Positions 26,001-33,937 of a DNA stretch of 64,000 nt are shown here, in pieces. The stretch comes from Trogon surrucura (lineage: Eukaryota > Chordata > Aves > Trogoniformes > Trogonidae): contig CM036619.1 of assembly GCA_020746105.1 (NCBI GenBank), forward strand, positions 51,692,635-51,756,634, read 5' to 3'. The notes under the pieces are model-generated. The model searched no databases. It was not told the origin of the DNA and saw only the letters and a program-made list of their open reading frames with translations. The translations under genes and the position numbers were made by a program. Positions within the stretch are counted from its first letter, which is position 1, and every line of letters starts with the position of its first letter.

Positions 26001-29000
26001 CCCTAGACTTTAGAGTCTTCCCCTAGAACAAATTATATAGTTAGCTTCCCTGAAAACTTGTTTTTCATTTTCAAATGTATTCCTCTTTCAGATAAAAAAT
26101 CCAAGGTGGACATTGCAGCAATGTGTTTTCCTTTTGTTTTGTTTTGTGTTTTTCTTCTTGCACGCGCTTGCTTCATGTGCTCTTCCAACCCACATTTTGT
26201 TTCTCTTTGGCACTGAGAGGCTCTTACATAATTTTTCAAAAATACAACAGTGTTGTTCTATAGTAGTCCAAAAGGCTATACCCTGCATTTTTGCAGAGAT
26301 TTGAGATGATTGCAGTAGAATGGTGTATTGTTTTTGATAAGGCCTGATTTTGGAGGGTTCTTAAATGCCCGTTTCTCTGCTGTTGGCCTCTTCTCAAGTT
26401 TCTGATAAACAGGACTCTACAAGGGAGTGGATGCCACAGCTTCAGCTTGTGTCACTTCTCAAAAACAGCACTTCAGCTTCTCTCAGGAGAAGAATGCTCC
26501 GTAGATACTGCAGCTGCCATCCTCCATTAGTCCCTGTTTACATGCTCAGTAACGAATAATGTGTATTTGTATGTAATAAATTAGCATTCGCCTAAGATAA
26601 GCTCAGTGCAATTGATTCTACAATCATTCACACTGACGTAAATGACAAATAGTTCCCAGTAGGTCAGTGCAGCTGCTGCAAGGTGTGTAAGGGGAGAATC
26701 CAGCCTGGTAGAACAAGATGTGGATGTGTTTTAGAGTGCTGCATTTGAAACTGTGGATATCAAGCCTAGGAGCTGTATTTAGGTAAAGTCCATGAAATAT
26801 TCAGGTCCTGAAGGGTTAACTTCCACTGTCTGGAGTAGGTGTCAGCTTGCTTTGGCTGCAGATGACTATGAGACAAGAGAGCTGTGACCTCTATGTGGAC
26901 AGTCTCAACATCATCTTCTTGAGTTTTGAAGAATAATTCAGATTGTGACTTAAGCCTTCTCCTCTGTCAGTCTCTTTTGGGTGCTCTGTTTAGTCATATA
27001 TTTGCTTGTATGTAGGGGCTGTAGGGGTAGAGCTGATACATGTCTTTGATTTTCCCCTGGAGTGGGAGCTCACTTTTTCTGTTAGCTTCAAGCTTTACAG
27101 CATTGCCCAGGTTGTACACTACTGTGGTAGGTAGGCAGCGTGCAAATACTTAAGTCAGATGAATGGTTAGCACCAGGAGGTATGTCTGTGGTTGTGTTGA
27201 TATCAGCAATTTGATTGCTGTGCAGGAACAGGGTGGATCTGCAGTCTCATGTTATCCTTCCTGGATCGAGTCTGTCTCCTGCAAGTTGCCTGGGCTATGG
27301 GCAAATGGAGGACAGTCAGGGTGTGATTTGTGGTAACGTCTAGGAAAAAGAAAAAAGCATATGCATGCCTGAATCTCACTAAAGTAGAGGACACCCCCAA
27401 AGAGGCCAGAGAAGGCACTCACTGCATAGTCTCCATTGAGCACCGCTGCTCCTGTGCAGTGCTTTCTGCCATTGCGTGATCTTGTTGCATGGTTTGAGCT
27501 GGCTGCCCGGGCCAGCAACAGAGAACCATGTGGCCGCTCGCTCCCTCCCCCCCCACGGCCCTGTTCCTTTGGGAGTGGGGAGGGAGAAAAATTCAACTAA
27601 AAATGATCAAGTATTGAGATTAGGACAGAGCGGGTCCATTCGCCGCTTATGATCATGGGCAAAAACCAGAGTAGACCTAGGGAGAAAACATAAATTTAAT
27701 TTACAACCACCCATTTACTAGATCAGAGTAGGATAGTGAGAGAAAATAAATACAACCCAATCCAAAATACACTTCCCCCGTCCACTCCTCCCTTCTTCCT
27801 GGCTACCTCCTCTCCCATCGATGCAAGAAGGGGCAGGAGATGGAGGGTGCAGTCCACCTGGCCATTACTCATTGTCCATGGCAATCCTTCGTTCTTGGGC
27901 GAGAGGGCTTCTCACAGTCTTTCCCTGCTGCCACGTGGTGTCCATCTCACAGGAGGCAGCGTTCTCCCTCCACATGAGTCCTTCCCACCAGCATGGAACC
28001 CACCATGGAGTTGCAAGTTGCTCCTGTTTGGTCTCTCTCCCCTCTCATGGGGTCTTCCACATGCATCCTGGACATTTTGCCACCGTCGATCTCGGTTCGC
28101 AGGCTCTCATCCTGCCACCATCTCAGCACAGGAATCAGGGAAACACTCTGCTCCAGTGCCCTTCTCCCTCCCTCCTTTGTCCTTACCAACCTCACTTTTA
28201 GCTTTCCTCTTACTTCCCCCTTCTCCAAACAACTCCCCAACACAGAAGACAGGACACAAAGAGACAAAGAGAGACTGACCATGCAGGTGGCCCCTCCCAA
28301 ATACACTGATCCCAGAGGTGCTCACTAGCCCAGCTTGGGCAGAGGTGGGTCCGACCTCCACCTGGGGCTGGGGGAGACTCTTGAAGTTCTGCAAGTAGCC
28401 ATCCCCCACAGCTCTCCGAAAAAGACCCACCAGACTCAAACCCATGACAGTTAGTGTGCCCTCTCCAGCTATGTCTTAAGAGTAGAACTGGAAAAAATGA
28501 TGTACGACCATCTCTTCTTCATCTACTGCTGCTCATGACCCTGCACTGATGACACTCCAGGCAGATTCAGAACCTGCTTTTTAAAACGCGGCCGTAACAG
28601 ACATGGTGGGTATTGATGAACTGAGCTGTTAGTGCAAGCTCTGGTGCACAGTCCACTCTGAAATGGCATTTGCTTCCCCACTGCTCATGTAGCAGTGTTT
28701 TAGCAAGCAGTAGATTACGGAATGAAGTCTCTGCTGTCTCCCCTGGGAGCCAACTAGACAAACAACGATTAGGAAATCTTAGCTGATAATTGTTTAAATG
28801 TTTTGTTTCTTAATTTCATCTTTTTCCTTGGGCAATTTTGTATTATCCTGAACAGTTCTTTTCGTTCCTCAGCGCTCGTGTTTCCCAAGTATTTGTAAAT
28901 CGCTACCAAGTCTTCCTTTCCCACAGGCATTGCTTATCCTAACTGTTGACTGAAAATCAATCCCTCCATCTAATGACTCTGTCACTGTTCTCTGAACTCT

Positions 29001-32000
29001 TTCCATTTTACATTATCCATCTGGCAATAAAATGTCCAAAACTGCGCGCAGGCTGCAGATGTGGTAGCTCCGTAGCTGTTGAGGCAGGGTTCTGTTACAA
29101 TCCATTGTATGTGTGCTATGAAAATATAAAGTTGTTTGCCCTTTGCTTTTCTGACCAGGACACCTCAATGTAATGATTTGTAATATAAACCTTCTGGAGC
29201 TGCACTGTTTTTCCTTGCTTCATGCCATATTCCTTTTTTTTTTTTTTTTGGCTTTTCTACACTCACAAGCACCTTTCAAGCTCTCGTTCTACTCAGAAGT
29301 GAAACGCTTTTCAAGCCCGGGATCTGACCGCTCTCCTCAGTCTGCTGTCAGCAAATAAAAACTAGGAGGTTTCAAGGCCGGGCCAGGTGGGATGTGTGAT
29401 AAGGGACTCTCTGCCCCAGCTCCCTGCCCTGCCTTTGCTGTGTCCCAGGTTCTGTGAGAATCAAAATTGAACTGTGATGTGTGACCATCGTACTATTTTC
29501 CCTATTTGTTTCCCAGGCAGCATGTTTTGGATGTGCTTTCCCAGCGATACCCCACAGTCAGGTTCCTGCCTTAAGCTGTCTGCACAGCTCTTGTGTCCAT
29601 GCCTGTTGGGTCTTTTTCTGCAGTTTCTGACCTGATTCCCACTGGCCAGAGGGGAGAGAAGGTGCCTGGGTGTAGACTCTACTTACATTGTGAGGGAGAA
29701 GTTCCATGTGTAGCAATACCTCACTGTGGAGCATCGACTCATTGGGTTTCTCCTGTGCATTGACTACCTATTTTAAATCCTGCATCTAATGAATAAGAAA
29801 ACAAAAAAAAAAAAAAAGGAAGATAAAAAATGTGACTACACACATGGAACTTTAATTTCAGCGAAAGTATTTAAATTTTCATTTGTGATATCACAAGTTC
29901 ACAAAGTGTCTTGTGTTTTTTATTCTTTCAATGTAACAGGTTATCACTGCTAGCTTATCACCCTTCTTTTTTGTCATGACTGCCAACGTGCTAACAATTT
30001 CTTGGTAAGTACTTACATGAGTGTTTTTCTTAACAGTAAAAAAGAATTTCCACGTAGTGCTTCATGTGGAAATACTTTTTAAATGTCAGGTTCTATTAGT
30101 GCGAGTAATATTTTGCACGTAAGGAGAACCAGGTGTGCAATGATGGATGCAGTGCAGTACTACAAATAGAAGAGTGTTTCTTCTGCCTCTGTGGGACAGC
30201 AGGGACGTTTTGGACATTAAACCTTACCACAATTCACTCAGCATGTTTTACAGCTAGACGAATGGACACAGTAGGCAAATAAATGACCCATTCAAAGTCA
30301 CGCTATAAATTAGTGGTAGAATTGGAAATAAAACACAGGAGTCGTGGTTTGATGACAGCATCTTTTTAACCAATGGAGTACATTCAAGTTTCCCTAACAC
30401 AGTGTGTACTGTGAATGCATAAAATGAAAACAGTAGAAACATAATGATAATAAACTCTTTCCAAAGCTGAATCTGTATTTTTATAATGTGTGCCTGTACA
30501 TTACAAATCACCTAACCTGATTTTTTTAGCTAGTAACATGAAGGACTGGACTGCAAACTCATTTTGGGGAATCCTAGCCCATGGCTGATGCTCCTAAATG
30601 CTTCTGCCATACAAATAACAACTAAATACAGGGTGAGGCATGCATCTCTGAGGGCGAACTTGTTATTGGAAGTAAAAATCTGCTTACTTTCAAAAAACCT
30701 TGAGCTTGCTTTTTTTCCCCTTATGGTATGATTCCATCCTAAAGATTTAGCTCTGCACTGAGTGGAATTAGCATATTCTTTTTTCAGGTGTGATAAAGAA
30801 GTTACAGGAAAGAGAATCTCAGTTTAAACTAGCCCCGTGTACATATGTGTGAATATGCATCCCCATGTTAGGCATATGTAATCTCAAATATTAAAATAAG
30901 TTGTGTTTTTTTTTAGCTCTGGGAATACATTTATGCATATAAGAGGCTAAACAAGTATCAATACATGAACGACAGTCCTAGTTTAGGGCATTAACTTGCT
31001 GCTCTTCACCATGTTTTACATGTGTTTGTACAAGTCTATCATGTGCATGCTGGAGGTAGGCTTTTATAATATGTGTGTATTCACTGGCGTGTATACTAAA
31101 AAATCGTGTGTGCATTTGTTAACGTGAGCACATGAGCCCTTAGAGTTGCACACATACTACATGCCCTCGACGCACTGAAATGAATGTAAATGATGAAGAC
31201 GTCTGTATCTTTGAAAGAAACTTTGCTTTAGCCCTTAGGCCACTGCTACACTTTGATTGTCATAATTGAAAAAAAAAATACTAATTTCTTTTTATTTATT
31301 TATTTATTTACTTGAGTTCTGCTATTGCTTGTGCATCAGCAGTGCCTTGCCTTATCAGCAAAGCTCTGGACATAGTTTGTTAGACTACAGCAGCTGCAAA
31401 GCACGCATGAGATCATTAATCACTGAGTTTTTATTGTTGCACTAATGTCTTGGACAACATCATATGTTAATGATGGGAAGACGCAGTTAGCCGCCTCCCC
31501 ACAGTAGACAGAAGCTGGAGGATTTGCCAGATGGCAAATTGAAGGTAAATCAAGGTTTGGTGTTTTGCCGTGGTTTTGGCTCTGCTTTATCTTGAAGTTA
31601 TAACGATGGTTTCTATTGGCCTAGCAATCTGGATTGCATGGGCACGTGGATACCTGAGGTCTCGAATCCTTCAGAAGGGGGCTCGTCTTCTCTGACCTGG
31701 GAGATAAGATGTTAAAGAACCATTTAGATGCCCCTCTTTACAGAACAGGCCTTGCAGTTTACTATTGCCAGTCTAATTTTTAGAATGATGCATCTGAGAT
31801 AGGGCTTTCTTTTAAAGTCTCTGCTAAAAATAGTGTAGAGAACAACACTCCTATAGAAATGAAAAAAAGAAGTAATTTCTAAGGAACTAATGCAGAGGAT
31901 ATGTTTATAACTGGAGCTGAAATCCAGGCAAGACAAGGGGGTTAACCCTCTCCAGAGAAAAGTGCTTAGAGGTTGTGAGCTTTTACAGGCGTGCAGGTTC

Positions 32001-32656
32001 ACGTGTTTTAGATCTTTTTGCAAAGCCCTTTGCTCCTGTCTGGTAATTCCACACGCTCAGTGGGCTGTCTACAGACCGTCTGTAGCACTCACTTTTTCCA
32101 GGGCTGTTTACTGTGTCATTACGAGATATTGTACTGTTATTATACAATATTTGTTCCTCTCCGGAACAAGGGCAATTATGTGATTTTTAAAATAGCTCAC
32201 CAAAGCTAAGATTTAAGTGAATGTAATGCTATTAAAGACCAGGGAGCCTTCAGCTTTACATGTTGTTATTTTTTTCCCCAAGAAAAAAAAAGCCCTCTTA
32301 CAAATGAACTTAACAGAAGTTTCTATTGTTTATAAAGTCCATTAAGGAGCTTTTCTGTTTCATAAGCTAACTAAGCCATGAGGCTAAGATGAAAGGTCAT
32401 CACACTTGGCTTTGCACTGTTATAAAAGGGGAGAAGAGTCCCTATCCTACAATATTCCTATCCGTTATGGTAGAGGAGATTTGGGGATTATTAATTATTG
32501 CACAGATTGAGTGGACTGATAGCTAATTTCAGTGGATGGTTTTACTTTTAAAACCATTCATCCTGACTTGGCACCCGGCTTCTAGCCTGAGTCTTGGAGA
32601 GAATCATTAGTGCCACCACTGCACTGTGAGCAGCGCAGGAGGGAAGCACTTGGGCG

Positions 32657-32688
<32 letters not shown>

Positions 32689-33328
32689 TGTGCCATTTTG
32701 GCTGGGATGGGTTCCCTCACCAGGTTCCTCACAAAGAGAGGCAAATGCAGAAGTTTCTACTGGCCTCTACGCCAATGGGATCTCCCCAGAGCAAAAATCT
32801 TTTTCCCGATTTCCTCAGTCGCCCGAACCTAGGCTTTACATCTCTTCCTGAATTTGTCAAGTGGCAAGTTTGTAGGACAGAACACAAACAGAAATTGCAA
32901 GGGGAATCGTTAACCTAATGAGCTTCAAACTCCCTTGCCTTCCTTTCCTGTTCTTGCTAGTGTCTGGGTGTGCAGCTATTCTTGTAACTAGGTGCAACCT
33001 TCTCACTCTAGATTTCTGTTTGTGCATTTTCACATGAATACCACCAGCCCTAAAATAGGGTAGTTTCTGATGAGGTCAGTTAAATGAGACGTTTCTGGTT
33101 TCAACCTCTTCTTAGCAAGACAAATGAAAAAATCATCTGGGTTACTGTCTTTCGGTTGAAATGTGTTTAGATAAAATAATACCTTTCTCTTAATGTTGTG
33201 CTGTTTGGCTTTGTATCAAGTAGAGGGACATGCCTGATACTAAATTTGTGGTATACTTTGTTTACAGCCTTGTGATCAGTGGAGTTGGAGAAGCTTTGCT
33301 TGTTTACACTGAGAGGACAGGCACATAA
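1972..33328 (+). CDS. TMEM241: TMEM241, C-terminal five exons (partial gene)
   Basis: Five exons at 1972-2006, 3915-3984, 6737-6830, 29940-30004 and 33268-33328 total 325 nt. They splice into one open frame of 107 residues plus stop, with every junction GT-AG and every phase compatible. The peptide contains [54 protein letters not shown] and [10 protein letters not shown], which match the end of vertebrate TMEM241 (about 296 residues in human) as I remember it. TMEM241 is a multi-pass membrane protein of the nucleotide-sugar transporter superfamily and has been reported as a Golgi UDP-GlcNAc transporter. The visible part holds roughly the last three or four membrane segments: VVLLA..., the LLGFFLML stretch, and hydrophobic runs across exons four and five. 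The first base at 1972 completes a codon begun in an exon left of the window. The gene converges on CABLES1. The identity is firm; transporter substrate is family knowledge, not seen here. Confidence 0.93.
2007..3914 (+). other. TMEM241 intron A-B
   Basis: A 1.9 kb intron. It carries a reversed CR1 (2417-3058). The rest shows no exon or other supportable feature. Confidence 0.85.
2417..3058 (-). repeat. CR1 LINE, 5'-truncated, well preserved
   Basis: On the minus strand an open frame of 181 codons (3055-2510) gives the C-terminal end of CR1 ORF2. Motifs in order include [66 protein letters not shown] and [13 protein letters not shown]. The 3' end at 2417-2440 shows the paired ATTCTGTG-type octamers typical of CR1. 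It is truncated after the reverse-transcriptase domain, so it cannot move. The unbroken frame indicates a fairly young insertion. The + strand open frames here are shadows. Confidence 0.95.
3915..3984 (+). CDS. TMEM241: TMEM241 exon B
   Basis: The acceptor is tccctcag, with AG at 3913-3914, and the donor is gtaacc at 3985. Seventy nt encode (G)[22 protein letters not shown] and the first two bases of a Ser codon. The aromatic-rich [10 protein letters not shown] stretch is the most recognisable TMEM241 signature in the window. Confidence 0.95.
3985..6736 (+). other. TMEM241 intron B-C
   Basis: A 2.75 kb AT-rich intron. I see no recognisable repeat, RNA gene or additional exon in it; the short open frames are unsupported. 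Confidence 0.8.
6737..6830 (+). CDS. TMEM241: TMEM241 exon C
   Basis: Acceptor cttgcag ends at 6736 and donor gtaagag begins at 6831. Ninety-four nt complete Ser and encode [16 protein letters not shown] followed by [15 protein letters not shown], ending on a full Lys codon. It contains one clear hydrophobic segment (LLGFFLML) and the start of another (AAWSFLA). Confidence 0.94.
7250..8358 (+). repeat. CR1 LINE (outer copy, main part)
   Basis: This copy begins inside the reverse-transcriptase domain. A decayed DL.K..D..SHN-like block occurs at about 7275-7310, then [10 protein letters not shown], then [12 protein letters not shown] at about 7458-7493. The catalytic-type FADDTKL follows near 7517-7537, and then a long frame (7545-8141) with [21 protein letters not shown] and [15 protein letters not shown]. 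Frameshifts break it around 7430-7545 and at 8090-8140. Its 3' end is interrupted at 8358 by another CR1 in reverse orientation and resumes at 8828. It is 5'-truncated and dead. Confidence 0.95.
8359..8822 (-). repeat. CR1 LINE inserted within another CR1
   Basis: This is a reverse-oriented CR1 tail. On the + strand it starts with the complement of two ATTCTATG octamers (CATAGAATCATAGAATG) and runs back to coding sequence for [37 protein letters not shown] and [13 protein letters not shown]. It is about 464 bp long. It differs from the outer copy in many codons (for example [14 protein letters not shown]), suggesting another CR1 subfamily. Both flanks carry TAGAT (8354-8358 and 8823-8827). 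Confidence 0.93.
8828..8877 (+). repeat. 3' end of the outer CR1 (continued)
   Basis: GATCTTCTGAGGTCCCTTCC followed by AACCTCTAACATTC and two ATTCTGTG-type octamers is the canonical CR1 3' terminus. It continues directly from ...GGTTGAACTAGAT at 8346-8358 once the inserted reversed copy is skipped. Confidence 0.92.
8885..9710 (+). repeat. Older CR1 LINE fragment
   Basis: It directly follows the previous CR1 and lies in the same orientation. Landmarks are GGACCTGGACAGGCGAGAG, a '[16 protein letters not shown]' frame near 9090-9135, '[18 protein letters not shown]' near 9190-9240, 'LFSLEERQ'-like remains near 9385-9410, and the end 'ACAACCTGGTCTGATCTCCTGAGGTCCGTTCC' near 9664-9695. The frame is broken many times. 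The wording of its tail differs from the neighbouring copies, pointing to an older subfamily. Confidence 0.82.
20924..20957. repeat. Exact 17-bp tandem duplication with RFX-like core
   Basis: CCGTTGCCATGGTGCCA occurs twice head to tail with no mismatch (20924-20940 and 20941-20957). Each unit contains GTTGCCATGG, most of the palindromic X-box (RFX family) consensus, although the right half site (TGCC) departs from it. A regulatory role is inference only. Confidence 0.6.
22185..22213. repeat. Perfect 12-bp inverted repeat (hairpin)
   Basis: The left arm CTGGAGGCTCAC (22185-22196) and right arm GTGAGCCTCCAG (22202-22213) are exact reverse complements around the 5-base spacer AATCG. The stem is 8 of 12 G/C, so the RNA would fold stably. 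The stem is too short for a usual pre-miRNA and the flanks do not extend it. Confidence 0.75.
24092..24260 (-). repeat. tRNA-like sequence, possible fossil SINE
   Basis: On the minus strand two tRNA-like blocks follow one another. The first has CCTCAGTGGTGAA (box A-like, 24257-24245) and GGGTACGGGT (box B-like, 24219-24210). The second has GGCAGTCAGAGGTTTCAAAC near 24148-24129 and AGATTCAGTTCCCC (24105-24092), close to the box B rule GGTTCRANTCC. Neither is an intact tRNA gene. The resemblance to the block at 38646-38692 suggests a shared tRNA-derived repeat family, but I cannot name it. Confidence 0.35.
27483..28449 (-). mobile_element. Solo LTR, avian ERVL-like endogenous retrovirus
   Basis: Read on the minus strand the element starts TGTCATGGGTTTGAG (28449) and ends ...CCATGCAACA (27483), i.e. 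TG...CA termini about 967 bp apart. Internal landmarks recur in avian ERVL-type LTRs as I remember them: 'GCACCTCTGGGATCA' near 28320-28306, a repeated 'CATGG...' rich middle, the run complementary to 'AGAGTAGGATAGTGAGA' near 27725-27741, an ATTAAA at 27697-27702, and 'GGCCACATGGTTCTCTGTTG' near the 3' end. No internal gag/pol/env-like frame adjoins either side, so it is a solo LTR. The open frames across it on both strands (up to 180 codons) are not viral genes. No clean target duplication was found. Exact borders are approximate. Confidence 0.72.
29940..30004 (+). CDS. TMEM241: TMEM241 exon D
   Basis: Acceptor taacag ends at 29939 and donor gtaagt, a perfect consensus, starts at 30005. Sixty-five nt encode [20 protein letters not shown], then Ser and two bases of a Cys codon. 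This aligns with the family's penultimate transmembrane segment (human version begins IITAGLS). It lies 23.1 kb after the previous exon, so it is easily missed; the exact phase match on both sides supports it. Confidence 0.88.
31289..31310. repeat. (TTTA)n simple repeat
   Basis: About five and a half TTTA units. Confidence 0.9.
32657..32683. repeat. (CA)n microsatellite
   Basis: Thirteen uninterrupted CA units plus one base, flanked by GCG and GCACATG. It is long enough to be polymorphic. Confidence 0.97.
33268..33328 (+). CDS. TMEM241: TMEM241 terminal coding exon
   Basis: Acceptor tttacag ends at 33267. The first C completes the Cys codon, then the exon reads [19 protein letters not shown] and a TAA stop at 33326-33328. 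The GEALLV-[YF]-[TS]-ER motif matches the C-terminus of vertebrate TMEM241. It contributes the last membrane helix and a short hydrophilic tail. Confidence 0.93.
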
Positions 33329-33389
33329 AGAGGAACCAGATCTCGCCAGCTGGAAAAGAGCTGACTTGCAGCCGAGAGACCCTGTAATG

Positions 33390-33395
33390 AATAAA
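33390..33395 (+). terminator. TMEM241: TMEM241 proximal poly(A) signal (candidate)
   Basis: AATAAA lies 61 bases after the stop codon, with a T-rich stretch (about 33448-33458) downstream. It would give a very short 3' UTR. A second candidate lies at 33932, and the sequence cannot decide which is used. Confidence 0.45.
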
Positions 33396-33931
33396 ATGCA
33401 GCAGCAGGAATGAAGGCGTGCAACCAAACACGAGGAGAGAGACCTATTGTTTTTTTATTAAGAAAGAAAAACTACGCTATTAATAGTGCTGGTAAGAGAG
33501 CAGCATAGTTGGCAGGATGGTTGGGAGTCTGCCTCAGAGCACAAGACAAACTATTTCTGATTGATGTGGTAGAGGAAAAACTGCACTGTCTCATGCTGAT
33601 GGCTCCGTGTGAGAACCTCTCGGTAGCGCCTTCTCTTACAGGGAACCGAACTCAGGAAAAGCAGCATTCCCCATTGGATGCCCCCAAGTTTTTTGTTGGA
33701 AGCTGACAGCAGGTTGTACCAAACAATGTCAGAACCCAGACCCTGCCATGAATTCAAGATCAAGAAGGATGGATTTTGTCTCCAACTGTTCGGGAAGCAG
33801 CAAGCTGCCGCACACAGGTCTTTAGTCACGTTGTCTGAACTGGCCTGGCGACTGAGGCCATGGAGCTTCTGGAGATAATCCCCTCCTGGAACTGCTGCGA
33901 TTTCACAGCTTTGCAGGATGGAGAAATCAGC

Positions 33932-33937
33932 AATAAA
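33932..33937 (+). terminator. TMEM241: TMEM241 distal poly(A) signal (candidate)
   Basis: AATAAA is followed within 10-40 bases by a GT/T-rich element (TCTGTAGTGATTGCTCTTTG, then TGTATTTTTTCC). This is the usual arrangement of a cleavage site. Use of this site gives a 3' UTR of about 620 nt. Confidence 0.5.

Larger units (their letters stand above)
6831..29939 (+). other. TMEM241 large intron C-D (23.1 kb)
   Basis: This intron is bounded by the donor gtaagag at 6831 and the acceptor at 29939. It holds the CR1 cluster at 7250-9710, A-tracts (about 9909-9924 and 11322-11337), T-tracts (about 17108-17121 and 29232-29249), an exact 17-bp tandem repeat at 20924, a perfect 12-bp hairpin at 22185, tRNA-like sequence at 24092-24257 and a solo LTR at 27483-28449. 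In 9711-20900 and 25050-27480 I see nothing else that I can support. Confidence 0.85.
30005..33267 (+). other. TMEM241 intron D-E
   Basis: A 3.26 kb intron. It contains a (TTTA)n run (31289-31310), a perfect 8-bp inverted repeat (31522-31539) and a (CA)n microsatellite (32657-32683). It has no interspersed repeat that I can recognise. Confidence 0.82.

Noticed and set aside
27736-28306. Open frames of 180, 126 and 119 codons on both strands
   Set aside because: They lie wholly inside the solo LTR, overlap each other on both strands and resemble no protein; LTR base composition explains them.
32610-32918. 102-codon frame with a His-Thr repeat
   Set aside because: It is a translation of the (CA)n microsatellite.
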